Shown here piece by piece: positions 46,826 through 59,652 of a stretch of 64,000 nt of DNA (positions are counted from its first letter, which is position 1; each line of letters starts with the position of its first letter). The stretch is taken from NCBI RefSeq assembly GCF_036588685.1, contig NC_086384.1:59254110-59318109 (forward strand), given 5' to 3'. Below the pieces are notes generated by a model. That model worked only from the letters and a program-made list of their open reading frames with translations, did not search any database and had not been told where the DNA came from. Source of the DNA: Mytilus trossulus. Lineage: Eukaryota > Mollusca > Bivalvia > Mytilida > Mytilidae. Both the position numbers and the translations under genes were made by a program.

Positions 46826-48330
46826 TGTATCTATGATGAGTTTATTTAATATAAGAACAGAGAATGCAAAAAATCTATAATAGAAAAATAAAGGACTTCT
46901 ATGACACAAAATCAGTACATGCACAGCAAAAAAAAAAACCACACAGGCGGCAAAGAAACAGAGCGCACTTTTATTGCTGTTCTTAATCTTAAAGATTCAG
47001 TGATTCTTCAACACGCGGCAAAACAACTCTCACCTCACTACAAGTTTAAATGACCCCTACAGGTAGCACCTGTTTAAAAGGAATTTGTTGAAAATGATTA
47101 GATGGATATAGGAAGATGTGGTGTGAGTGCCTATGAGACAACTCTCCATCCCAATAACAATTTAAAAAGTAAACCATTATAGGTTGATGTTTACTTTCAG
47201 TTGTCCTTCCCATGTTACCGAATATAACTTATGTAAGAGTACATTTGTTTTAAAAATCAAAGTAAAAAACGTAAGTGTAAGTGGTCTCTGTCTGTTTTAA
47301 ATGAACACTAAATTTCCTACTTAAAACTGTTATTTTTTAGTTTGTTTTCTACTTGAAATTTAACACAAGTATCATATTTGAAGAAAACACTTTCACCTCA
47401 GTAAATTTTGCATAATTATACGAGAGTCACAAATAGTAAGTTTAAATTTAATTTCTTATTTTTGAAGAATTATATTCTATAGAAAACCCCATTTTGATGT
47501 AAAACAAGTAAAAAGTATAAGTTTTTAATCTGATTGGTTTTTATCCACCACCTACGATAGAAGAAGGGAATTATGTTTTCTGGTCTCTGCGTCCGTTCGT
47601 CCGTCTGTTATTTTGTCCGTCTGTCCCGGTTCAGGTTAAAGTTTTGCTCGATGTAGTTTTTGATGAAGTTGAAGTCCAATCAACTTGAAACTATGTAGTA
47701 CTACATACATGTATGTTCCGTATGATATTATCTTTTTAATTTTAGTTTTAACCTCAATTTCACGGTCCACTGCACATAGAAAATGATAGTGCGAGTGGAA
47801 TATCCGTGTACTGGACACAATCTTGTTACCGTTTGTTCTAATGTTGTAGCTACACCGCTGTATAAGAAAATGATACCCACCAGTGACTTAACTAAACCAG
47901 GTTTTGATATGAGCGTCACTGATGAGTCTTATGTAGACGAAACGCGCGTCTGGCGTATAAAATTATAATCCTGGTACTTTTGATAACTATTTAGGGGAAG
48001 GTTAGAAAAAAAGAAAAACAAAATTTTTATAGATAAAACTGGGTTTTCTGTAAACTACTGAACACTGGAATCCTTTTTTTTCCAGTGTTAGTAGATAATG
48101 CAATTACTCAGATAACATATTTTTTTATTTTATTTTAATATAAAATTGCGATACATGTATCTACATAGTAAATGTATCAATGCTAAACTAATTGAAAGTT
48201 CAAAGCTATTTCATTTTGTACATGTCGTACTGCTACATAAATAGAGTTTTACAAAACCTGTATCTTCAGGTATATTTTGTACTGCCACATAACCAATGTT
48301 GTTTTACACATCCTATTGTTGTATCTTCAG

Positions 48331-48749
48331 GTATAGCGATGGGCGGGAGTTGTATGACACTGGTACACATGCTGACTTATGGCTTCACTCTGATTGTTTG
48401 TATTTTATCATGTGTAGCATTTGGTTTGACTGTCCATTCATACCGGAAAGCTAAAGCTGCCGGGCTGCTTGAAAAAAATGAAGAACCCAGACAAGGCCGA
48501 AAGTTAAGTGGTTCTACGTGGAACAAGATCGATGATGATGGTTCAAAAAGGAAATCCGGCAGGGATCCAAATAGAAGACGCGATGAGAATCAAACAGAAC
48601 GACTGCAGGACAGACGAACACGAGAACCCTATGATCGAAGCCATGACAGACGAGCACGCGAACCATCTGACCGCTCAGAACGAAGGGTATCACAGAATAT
48701 CATTAGATCGCCTAGGTCGGATCCATCGATCCATAATTTTGATTTTTAG
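48331..48749 (+). CDS. L5 exon 3a: membrane helix and charged tail
   Basis: The acceptor GTATCTTCAG opens GIAMGGSCMTLVHMLTYGF, a helix through CILSCVAFGLTVHSYRK, and a tail of about 95 residues dominated by Arg, Asp and Glu, with repeats of the type DRRTREPYDRSHDRRAREP, ending NFDF. The tail is unlike that of any other member. A second TATCTTCAGGTATA lies 61 bp upstream (exon would start at 48270), but that reading reaches a stop after seven residues. AATAAA lies at 48928-48933. Confidence 0.85.
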
Positions 48750-48927
48750 GTCGGTCTTTAAAATTTTACTTCTAAAGTAGCAACAGGAATTTTAAGCTTG
48801 ACATTTAGCTACGATGAAACATTTGTTGTTTATTAGTAAATACATCATGTACATTTAAAATATTTTTGTTTTAGCATATATTTGTAAATCTATTACTGAT
48901 CAAACGTATTCTGAAATCATCAAAATG

Positions 48928-48933
48928 AATAAA
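48928..48933 (+). promoter_or_regulatory. Likely polyadenylation signal of L5 (exon 3a)
   Basis: AATAAA in ATGAATAAAATAAAAG, about 180 bp past the stop. It is duplicated at 51808-51813. Confidence 0.5.
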
Positions 48934-49019
48934 ATAAAAGTAACATGTGGTGTATAATGAGAGCAAGTAAATGACACAGGTAGCCAACATACTTTAATAG
49001 CTATGCTTATAAGCTATAA

Positions 49020-49790
49020 ATGGATAATTGACTCAGGCAATCTTATACTATTAGTTGATAACATCCACGTCATTTGGTCTGTGGTGGATAATTGTCTCAG
49101 GCAATCCGCTAGTTTATAACATCTTCGTCATATGGACTGTGGTGGATAGTTGTCTCAGGCAATCTGCTAGTTGATAACATCAACGTCGTTAGTTTATGTG
49201 GTGGTTAATTGTCTCAGGCAATCCGCTAGTTGATAACATCAACGTCATATGGACTATGGTGGTTAATTGTCTCAGGCAATCTGCTAGTTTATAACATCAA
49301 CGTCGTTAGTTTATGTGGTGGTTAATTGTCTCAGGCAATCCGCTAGTTGATAACATCAACGTCATATGGACTATGGTGGTTAATTGTCTCAGACAATCTG
49401 CTAGTTTATAACATCAACGTCGTTTGGTATGTGGTGGATAATGGTCTCAGGCATTCCGCTAGTTGATAACATCAACGTCATATGGACTGTGGGGGATAGT
49501 TGTCTCAGGCAATCTGCTAGTTGATAACATCAACGTCATTTGGTCTGTGGTGGATAATTGTCTCTGGCAATCCGCTAGTTTATAACATCTTCGTCGTTTG
49601 GACTGTGGTGGATAATTGTCTCAGACAATCTTACAGTTGATATCGTCTTCGTCATTTGGTCTGTGGTGGATAATTATTTAAGGCAATTATATAGTGTATA
49701 CCGTCTTCGTCCTTTGAACTGTGATGAATAATTGTCTCAGGCAATCTTACAGTTGATATCGTCTTCATCATTTGGGATATTGAAAATCCC
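49020..49790. repeat. ~58-bp tandem array downstream of L5 exon 3a
   Basis: There are about 13 units around GGATAATTGTCTCAGGCAAT and TAACATCAACGTCATATGG. They lie outside coding sequence and do not copy any exon I can see. Confidence 0.85.
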
Positions 49791-51201
49791 ATGTTTTTAT
49801 AATTCAAATTGCAAAATAAATATGAAAGTAACTGTAGAAAACCAATGAAATTATTGAATCCCATGTAATTCTGCACATTTTGGTTATATACATGATATTG
49901 TAGCTCTTGTTTGAGGCAGCGGCGGATTTGCAAATGAGTGTTTTGCAAATTAAAAGTGTCCAGTGTTTATGATACAAAATAGAAATAAAAAGGATTAGGG
50001 GGTATCCATCTATGATACAAAATAGAAATAAAAAGGATTATCCATCTATGATACAAAACCAGTACATACACGGTAAAAACCCCACAAAAGCGGCAAAGAA
50101 ACAGCGCGCACTTTTATTGCTGTTCTGAATCTTAAAGATTCAGTGATTCTTCAACACGCGGCATAACAACTCCAACCTTACTACAAGTTTAAACGACCCC
50201 TACAGGTAGCACCTGTTTAAAAGGAATTTGTTGAAAATGATTAGATGTTTACTTTCAGTTGTCCTTCCCATGTTACCGAATATAACTTATGTAAGAGTAC
50301 ATTTGTTTTAAAATCAAAGTAAAAAACGTAAGTGTAAGTGGTCTCTGTCTGTTTTAAATGAACACTGAATTTCTTTCCTACTTAAAACTATTATTTTCTA
50401 GTTTGTTTTCTACTTGAAATTTAACACATATATCATATTTGAAGAAAACACTTTCACCTCAGTAAATTTTGCATTATTATACGAGAGTCACAAATAGTAA
50501 GTTTAAATTTCTTATTTTTGAAAATTAGAATAGCCGGTATCCTTTTGATGTAAAACAAGTAAAACGTATAAGTTTTTAACCTGATTGGTTTTTATCCACC
50601 ACCTACGATAGTAGAAGTTTTCTGGTCTGTGCGTCCGTTCGTCCGCCTGTTCTTTCTCCGTCTTTACCTGTTCAGGTTAAAGTTGTTGCTCGAGGTAGTT
50701 TTTGATGAAGTTGAAGTCCAATCAACTTGAAACTATGTATGCAGGTTCAGTATGATATATTCTTTTTAATTTTAGTTTTAACCTCAATTTCACGGTCAAC
50801 TGCACATAGAAAATGATAGTGCGAGTGGGATATTAGTGTACCGTGTGTTCTGATGTTGTGCTGCTACACCGCTGTATAAGAAAATTATACCCACCAGTGA
50901 CTTAACTAAACCAGGTTAGGGGAAGGTTATAAAAAAATAGAAAACCAAAATTTATATAGATGAACAAGGTATTCTGCATACTACTGAACACTGGAATCTT
51001 TTTTTATTCCCATTGTTAGTATATATTGCAATTGCTACTCGCTCAGATAACATATATGATTTTAATATAAAATTGTGATACATGTATCTAGTTATTGTAT
51101 CAATGATAAACTAATTGAAAGTTCAAAGCTATTTCATTTTGTACATTTTGTACCGCTACAAAACAAATGTTGTTTTACAAATCCTACTGTTGTATCTGCA
51201 G

Positions 51202-51620
51202 GTATAGCCATGGGAGCGAGTTGTATGACACTGGTACACATGCTGACCTATGGCTTCACTCTGATTGTATGTATTCTATCATGTGTAGCATTTGGTTTGA
51301 CTGTCCATTCATACCGGAAAGCTAAAGCTGCCGGGCTGCTCGAAAAAAATGAAGAACCCAGACAAGGCCGGAAGTTAAGTGGTTCTACGTGGAACAAGAT
51401 CGATGACGATGGTTCAAAAAGGAAATCCGGCAGGGATCCAAATAGGAGACGCGACGAGAATCAACCAGAACGACGACAGGACAGACGAACACGAGAACCC
51501 TCTGATCGAAGCCATGACAGACGAGCACGCGAACCATCTGACCGCTCAGAACGAAGGGTATCACAGAATATCATTAGATCGCCTAGGTCGGATCCATCGA
51601 TCCATAATTTTGATTTTTAG
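51202..51620 (+). CDS. L5 exon 3b: duplicate last exon
   Basis: The acceptor GTATCTGCAG opens an exon of 419 nt, the same length as exon 3a, in the same phase and without stops. Four residues differ from 3a: G to A near the start (GIAMGASC), then T to P, L to R and Y to S in the tail. It could be an alternative last exon of L5, used by skipping 3a, or an unused duplicate. The intact frame and conserved splice site show only that it is young or maintained. Confidence 0.7.
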
Positions 51621-51807
51621 CTCCGTCTTTAAAATTAAACTGCTAATTACAGATAGCCCTAGGAATTTCAAGCTTGACATTTAGCTACTATAAAACATTT
51701 GTTGTTTATTAGTAAATATATACATCATGTACATTTAAAATATTTTTGTTTTAGCATATATTTGTAAATCTATTACTGATCAAACGTATTCTGAAATCAT
51801 CAAAATG

Positions 51808-51813
51808 AATAAA
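51808..51813 (+). promoter_or_regulatory. Likely polyadenylation signal after exon 3b
   Basis: AATAAA in the duplicated 3' flank, in the same context as 48928-48933. Confidence 0.45.
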
Positions 51814-51896
51814 ATAAAAGTAACATGTGGTGTATAATGAGAGCAAGTAAATGACACAGGTAGCCAACATACTTTAATAGCTATGCTTATAAGCTA

Positions 51897-52640
51897 TAAA
51901 TGGATAATTGACTCAGGCAATCTTATACTATTAGTTGATAACATCCACGTCATTTGGTCTGTGGTGGATAATTGTCTCAGGCAATCCGCTAGTTTATAAC
52001 ATCTTCGTCATATGGACTGTGGTGGATAGTTGTCTCAGGCAATCTGCTAGTTGATAACATCAACGTCGTTAGTTTATGTGGTGGTTAATTGTCTCAGGCA
52101 ATCCGCTAGTTGATAACATCAACGTCATATGGACTATGGTGGTTAATTGTCTCAGACAATCTGCTAGTTTATAACATCAACGTCGTTTGGTATGTGGTGG
52201 ATAATTGTCTCAGGCATTCCGCTAGTTGATAACATCAACGTCATATGGACTGTGGGGGATAGTTGTCTCAGGCAATCTGCTAGTTGATAACATCAACGTC
52301 ATTTGGTCTGTGGTGGATAATTGTCTCTGGCAATCCGCTAGTTTATAACATCTTCGTCGTTTGGACTGTGGTGGATAATTGTCTCAGACAATCTTACAGT
52401 TGATATCGTCTTCGTCATTTGGTCTGTGGTGGATAATTATTTAAGGCAATTATATAGTGTATACCGTCTTCGTCCTTTGAACTGTGATGAATAATTGTCT
52501 CAGGCAATCTTACAGTTGATATCGTCTTCATCATTTGGTCTGTGGTGGATAATTGTCTCAGGCAATCATATCGTTGATACTGTCTTCGTCATTTGGTCTG
52601 TGGTGGATAATTGTCTAAGGCAATCACAAAGGTGATACCA
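51897..52640. repeat. ~58-bp tandem array downstream of L5 exon 3b
   Basis: Same unit as 49020-49790. The first units correspond one to one. Copy A carries two extra internal units, while copy B extends further at its right end. Confidence 0.85.
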
Positions 52641-53369
52641 TATATAGTTACGATTCTGATGTCAGGTCATTAAAGATTGGATTTTAGGCGTTGATATTGA
52701 TTCATTTAGTGGGTCTTTGTATCGGAACTAAAACATTTATTTAAAGACCAGTTGTTGGCATGACACGGGTTATGTTCTTCTCATATATTTTGTGATGGTA
52801 TGATACTCAACCCCTCACGGGGAGGATTGTGCCTGATATTCATATGATGAAGACATAATTTTTCAATCAGTTTAATTGAAGTCTGGAGCTGGCATGTCAG
52901 TAAACTGCTAGTAGTCTGATGTTATTTATGTATTATTGTCATTTTTTTTCTTTGGTTACATCTTCTGACATCAGACTCGGACTTCTGTTGAACTGAATTT
53001 TAATGTGCATTTTGTTATGCGTTTACTTTTCTGCACTGGGTAGAGGTATAGGGGGAGAGTTGAGATCTCAAAAGCATGTTTAACCCCGCCGCACTTTTGG
53101 TCCTGTCCCAAGTCAGGATCCTCTGGCCTTTCTTAGTCTTGTATGATTTTAAATTTTAGTTTCTTGTGTACGATTTGTAGTTTATTATTGCGTTCATTAC
53201 CACTGAACTACAGTAGTATATATATTTGTTAAGGGGTCAGCTGAAGGACGCCTCCGAGTGCGGGAATTTATCGCTGCATTGCAGACCTGTTGGTGACCTT
53301 TTGCTGTTGTCTGCTATATGATCGGGTTCTTGTCTCTTTGACACATTCCCCATTTCTATTCTCAATTAA
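52641..53369. other. Non-coding spacer with one dispersed repeat
   Basis: No gene was recognised. A - strand copy of the CTTCAGCTGGCCCC family lies at about 53218-53375 and abuts the 25-bp array. Confidence 0.5.
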
Positions 53370-56300
53370 ACACATAAACCATGACCAAACCAATACACAT
53401 AAATCATGATCAAACCCCCACACATAAACCATGACCAAACCAATACACATAAACCATGACTAAACCAATACACAGAAACCATGACCAAACCAATACACAT
53501 AAACCATGACTAAACCAATACACATAAACCATGACCAAACCAATACACATAAACAATGGCCAAACCAATACACATAAACCATGACTAAACCAAAACACAT
53601 AAACTATGGCCAAACCAATGCACATAAACAATGGCCAAACCAATACACAGAAACCATGACTAAACCAAAACACATAAACTATGGCCAAACCAATGCACAT
53701 AAACCATGGCCAAACCAATACACAGAAACCATGACCAAACCCCCACACATAAACCATGACCAAACCAATACACATAAATCATGATCAAACCCCCACACAT
53801 AAACCATGACCAAACCAATACACATAAATCATGATCAAACCCCCACACATAAACCATGACCAAACCAATACACATAAATCATGATCAAACCCCCACACAT
53901 AAACCATGACCAAACCAATACACATAAATCATGATCAAACCCCCACACATAAACCATGGCCAAACCAATACACATAAACCATGACTAAACCAATACACAT
54001 AAACTATGGCCAAACCAATGCACATAAACCATGGCCAAACCAATGCACATAAACCATGGCCAAACCAATACACAGAAACCATGGCCAAACCAATACACAT
54101 AAATCATGGCCAAACCAATGCACATAAACCATGGCCAAACCAATACACAGAAACCATGGCCAAACCAATACACAGAAACCATGGCCAAACCAATACACAT
54201 AAACCATGACTAAACCAAAACACATAAACTATGGCCAAACCAATGCACATAAACCATGGCCAAACCAATACACAGAAACCATGACCAAACCCCCACACAT
54301 AAACCATGACCAAACCAATACACATAAATCATGATCAAACCCCCACACATAAACCATGACCAAACCAATACACATAAATCATGATCAAACCCCCACACAT
54401 AAACCATGACCAAACCAATACACATAAATCATGATCAAACCCCCACACATAAACCATGACCAAACCAATACACATAAATCATGATCAAACCCCCACACAT
54501 AAACCATGGCCAAACCAATACACATAAACCATGACTAAACCAATACACATAAACTATGGCCAAACCAATGCACATAAACCATGGCCAAACCAATGCACAT
54601 AAACCATGGCCAAACCAATACACAGAAACCATGGCCAAACCAATACACATAAATCATGATCAAACCCCCACACATAAACCATGACCAAACCAATACACAT
54701 AAATCAAGATTAAACCCCCACACATAAACCATGGCCAAACCAATACACATAAACCATGACTAAACCAATACACATAAACTATGGCCAAACCAATGCACAT
54801 AAACCATGGCCAAACCAATACACAGAAACCATGGCCAAACAAATACACAGAAACCATGGCCAAACCAATACACAAAAACCATGACCAAACCAATACACAG
54901 AAACCATGCCCAAACCAATACACAGAAACCATGGCCAAACCAATACACAGAAACCAGGGTTAAACAAATACACAGAAACCATGGCCAAACCAATACACAT
55001 AAACCATGACCAAACCAATACACAGAAACCATGGCCAAACCAATACACAAAAACCATGGCCAAACAAATACACAGAAACCATGCCCAAACCAATACACAG
55101 AAACCATGGCCAAACCAATACACAGAAACCAGGGTTAAACAAATACACAGAAACCATGGCCAAACCAATACACATAAACCAGGGTTAAACAAATACACAG
55201 AAACCATGGCCAAACCAATACACATAAACCATGGCCAAACCAATACACAGAAACCATGGCCAAACCAATACACATAAACCATGGCCAAACCAATACACAT
55301 AAACCATGACCAAACCAATACACATAAACCATGGCCAAATCAATACACAGAAACCATGGCCAAACCAATACACAGAAACCATGGCCAAACCAATACACAT
55401 AAACCATGACCAAACCAATACACATAAACCATGGCCAAATCAATACACAGAAACCATGACCAAACCAATACACAGAAACCATGACCAAACCAATACACAG
55501 AAACCAGGGTTAAATCAATACACATAAACCATGACCAAACAAATACATATAAACCATGGCCAAACCAATACACAAAAACCATGGCCAAACCAATACACAG
55601 AAACAATGGCCAAACCAATACACAGAAAACATGGCCAGACCAATACACATAAACCATGGCCAAACCAATGCACAGAAAACATGGCCAAACCAATACACAT
55701 AAACAATTGCCAGACCAATACACATAAACCATGGCCAAACCAATACACAGAAACCATGGCCAAACCAATGCACAGAAACCATGGCCAAACTAATACACAT
55801 AAACCATTGCCAGACCAATACACATAAACCATTGCCAGACCAATACACATAAACCATGGTCAAACCAATGCACAGAAACCATGGCCAAACTAATACACAG
55901 AAACCATGGCCAAACCAATACACAGAAACCAGGGTCAAACCAATACATATAAACCATGACCAAACCAATACACAGAAACCATGGCCAAACCAATACACAG
56001 AAACCATGGCCAAACCAATACACAAAAACCATGGCCAAACCAATACACAGAAACCATGGCCAAACCAATACACAGAAAACATGGCCAGACCAATACACAT
56101 AAACCATGACCAAACCAATGCACAGAAAACATGGCCAAACCAATACACATAAACAATTGCCAGACCAATACACATAAACCATGGCCAAACCAATACACAG
56201 AAACCATGGCCAAACCAATGCACAGAAACCATGGCCAAACTAATACACATAAACCATTGCCAGACCAATACACATAAACCATTGCCAGACCAATACACAT

Positions 56301-56545
56301 AAACCATGGTCAAACCAATGCACAGAAACCATGGCCAAAGTAATACACAGAAACCATGGCCAAACCAATACACAGAAACCAGGGTCAAACCAATACATAT
56401 AAACCATGGCCAAACCAATACACAGAAACCATGGCCAAACCAATACACAGAAACCATGGCCAAACCAATACAAATAAACCATGGCCAAACCAATACATAT
56501 CAAACATGGCCATACCAATACACATAAAACATGGTCAAACAAGGT
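53370..56545. repeat. 25-bp satellite array (~127 units)
   Basis: The unit is ACCAAACCAATACACATAAA plus CCATG, with variants in which CCAATAC is replaced by CCCCCAC, or ATAAACC by AGAAACC. Larger blocks repeat: a 550-bp (22-unit) block at about 53660 recurs at 54210, and a 450-bp (18-unit) block at about 55340 recurs at 55790. Because 25 is not a multiple of 3 and the unit has no stop on the - strand, all three - frames read the same 25-residue repeat. The long open frames here are an effect of that and not genes. Confidence 0.95.
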
Positions 56546-57304
56546 TTACAACGACGATGAAATTATAGGTGAAAATAAATATCAACACACAGGAACAGAC
56601 ATGTTAGACAATAAACAGTGATTACGCTCAAAATGCAGAAAGAATATAGCGAAAAGAATTTTACTCTGATCCTTCATTTTAGAGGGAACAAAACACACAC
56701 AAATTGTTCGTATTTTACCAAAACGTAATTTATTTTGAATTTTGTATGCATAATTTGGTAATGGTATGATTACCTCTGCCTTTTAAAGTCAGGAGCCTGT
56801 TATCAAGTGGTTGTTGATTGCTGAATGCAACATTTGATTTTAGTATATACTTATAGTATTAACCATATCGCTGTCAAATAATTTGTTCACATTCCATCAT
56901 GCCAGAGCCTTTGGTTTTGCTCATTGTTGAAGTTCATACGGACTTAATTGTCCCTATTGGCAGTCCAAGTTGTATCCATTGACGGCCTTTTTAGATTTGT
57001 AGGTATTTTATAGCTGATTAGTCGGTATAGTCACGGTATGGCCATCAACAACAAGCAAAGCCGTCACCACATAGTCAGCTATACAAGGTCCATATGCCAA
57101 TATAAAGTTATAAATTTAAATCTTTGCCTATAAATGTGTATCTTGATAATCCGCATTAAACTAATTACTAGGACATAATTAATACTCGAGTCTTTATAGT
57201 TTCTTTGGATTAAAATTTCAAGTTTCAAAAATAGATTTATATATGACTTGAACAACAATACACAGTGACATACTACGCGTGGTTTGTGAAATACAGTTTT
57301 ATAT
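56546..57304. other. Spacer upstream of L6
   Basis: At about 56770-57095 there are eroded pieces of the GCTATAAAAGGCC family in both orientations. No gene or definite promoter element was recognised. Confidence 0.45.
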
Positions 57305-58175
57305 ATGATGGAATTGTCATATATTGTAACACTTCTATGTCTACCATCAATATTCTCTGATCCAACAGGATGCACTTACAACGCAGACACAGTACTTTAC
57401 ACTTGTAATGCCAGACTTTGGGCACTTCCGTTAGTATTTTCCTCCTTCACTAATCAACCACAGAGACTGTTGCTGAAAGACGTTGATGGAGAACTTCCGG
57501 CGTCTGCTCCTAACGGTCCAACATTTACAGGATTTAGTGCAATTGACACTTCATTGTTTGACATCAGATTTCCAGCGTCATTCCACATCATGTGCTTTGC
57601 GAACACAAGTCTAATCATATTTAAGGACACATTTCAAGATTTAGGATTTATTGACGAGGTGATCATTCAAGACTGTAATATTTTATCACTTCCGGTGCAA
57701 GTATTTTCGTATTTTGGTGAGGTAAACTCGTTTATCATACAAGGAGGGTCAATAAACAATATGGTGGCAGATAGCTTTAATGGACTTGACGTAAAACCAA
57801 TTCCAGCTTCACTGACCCCAAAAGGAGAATTCGTATTACAAAATACCCAGGTTATATCTCAAAGTTTAGCGTTTGGAGTTTTCTATAATATATACAATGT
57901 AACAACTATGGTACTCGACAACATCGACATAACGTCAATTACCAAAGACACGTTTTATGCTAATCCATATCTGACAAATTTAACAATCAGTAACAACAAT
58001 ATAGCTAGTCTCCCTAGTCTACTGTTTGGATCATCGCATTCATTGGAGTTCCTGTCCTTTTGGGGTTTGCCATGGATTTGTACTTGTAGTGATCTCTGGA
58101 TTGTCCCTTACGTCATCAACAACAATATAACCCTGTACGGAGACTTGATATGCTCATCACCCGTAGCTCAATCTA
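57305..58175 (+). CDS. L6 exon 1: signal peptide and LRR ectodomain
   Basis: 871 nt from the first of two adjacent ATGs, phase 1, donor GTAAGT. MMELSYIVTLLCLPSIFS is the signal peptide. The mature part begins DPTGCTYNAD, with VLYTC, the ARLWALPLVFSSF segment of the second subfamily, FTGFSAI, LRRs (for example LTNLTISNNNIASLPSLLF), PKGEFVLQN, and a cap with WICTCSDLW, N-I-T and DLICSSP. There are more potential N-glycosylation sites than in L4 and L5. The last exon was not found in the window, so the gene is incomplete here. Confidence 0.9.
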
Positions 58176-59652
58176 GTAAGTAAAATTATTAGACAAGTAT
58201 AAAAACATATACTGAAATATGATAGGTCAATAGTTAAAGTCGAGATTCGTGGCCAAAACCCACCGTAGACGATATCTGATACTATTAATTGTAAGCCCTA
58301 CCGGTTAAGAACTATATGTTAACATTCAGTCTGGCAGTCCGTTTGTCGGTCTGTCATGCTTGAATTTTCTGGAGATTTGTTTCACTGATATCAATAAAAC
58401 TGTACAATGAGACAAATCACGGGTTTTCTTCTGGGTGAGTGGTTTCTGTAGAAGTTTGCAATCGTTTGACGCAGGAAATTAATGTTTTGTACTTTTGTAG
58501 ATAGTTGTCTCATTAGCAATCATACCATATCTCCTTATGTTAAAAAAGATATTAATAACTTGATCATATGGTAAAAATAAACAGATCGAGTCTGGCATTC
58601 GTTCAACTTGAGTTTTTACCCTAAGACATGATGGAAGATTACTTGAATATTTTTCTATAATGAATGTAAGTCCTGAAGATCAGTATGCAAAACCAAATAC
58701 ATTTCAAAAGAACAGTATAACTACATGTAAACTAGAATGATTGCGGACATGAAAGGCTAAAAGAGGGAAAAGAAGTGGACTAATGGTTACCTAGGTCTAT
58801 TACTTAAAGGAAATAGTACTTATAAAAAATAAGTACTTACGGAATTCGAATCACTAGACGATATAAAGATCCTAATGTCTTATTCATAGTACCACTGACA
58901 TGCTTATATGAATTCAAACAAATAATGTGTTCATCTTTCGAGCATTAAAGTCATAAGAAACCTCAAATTAAAAAAATAATGCATATGTTTTTTTGTCACT
59001 CAACTTATGTACATACATAAAATTCTTTAATTTGTTCATATTTAGAAGAAGTTTCCTTTATTTTAATTGCTTCCAGGAAGCAATTCCCCGACATGATTTC
59101 CTTATGCAAAGTAACCTCAGTGTGACCCATCTCGTAAAAATCTGGTGATCGCAATACGCATGGATGTCCTTAAAAAAACTATTACCTGATTGTACATGTT
59201 AAGACACGTGTTCAATATCCATACTTTTTTATTGATTGTTGACAAACAGGTGACAATCGTTAACATTTGTCTTCAAAACACGAACTTTAATTACCTGTCA
59301 TATTTTTACAGCAACACTGACCGATTGAAAAAAAAATGACGATTATACGAAATTTATGCGAAAAAATGATAAAATCGTGCACAGAAGACTAAGTTTATGA
59401 TATTTGTATGCATTGTATATATCTGTTTAGAGTCCAGCTGAAGGACGCCTCCGGGTGCGGAAATTTCTCGTTACATTGAAGACCTGTTGGTGACCTTCTG
59501 TTATTGTTTTTTTATGGTCGGGTTGTTGTCTCTTTGATACATTTCCCATTTCCATTCTCAATTTTATTGGTTCAAGAATTGGAATAACATTATTTTTCAA
59601 CGGTCACTCGTTTCATATGACTTATGTATTCAGATTTTTTTGTATATTTTAG
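58176..59652 (+). other. L6 intron 1
   Basis: Inferred intron, GTAAGT..TTTTAG. A - strand copy of the CTTCAGCTGGCCCC family lies at about 59430-59570. The segment near 58490-58530 resembles the end of the GCTATAAAAGGCC family. Confidence 0.6.

Larger units (their letters stand above)
46890..49790. repeat. Segmental duplication copy A, carrying L5 exon 3a
   Basis: It matches about 50040-52640 over the intron end, the last exon, the 3' flank and the 58-bp array. Copy A has extra material in the intron: a repeat fragment at 47105-47189 flanked by GATG on both sides, and the GATGAGTCTTATGTA copy at about 47880. These are absent from copy B, so they were probably added later. Confidence 0.85.
50040..52640. 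repeat. Segmental duplication copy B, carrying L5 exon 3b
   Basis: This is the second copy of the 46890-49790 segment. It contains the end of the intron, the last exon, the same 3' flank and an array of the same 58-bp unit (about 51897-52640) with a different copy number. No exon 1 or exon 2 accompanies it, so it is not a full gene duplicate. Confidence 0.85.

Noticed and set aside
55510-56493. 327-residue Trp/Cys-rich frame and many shorter ones in the 25-bp array
   Set aside because: They are present in all - frames with the same repeat, as expected from a 25-bp unit lacking stops. No independent coding evidence.
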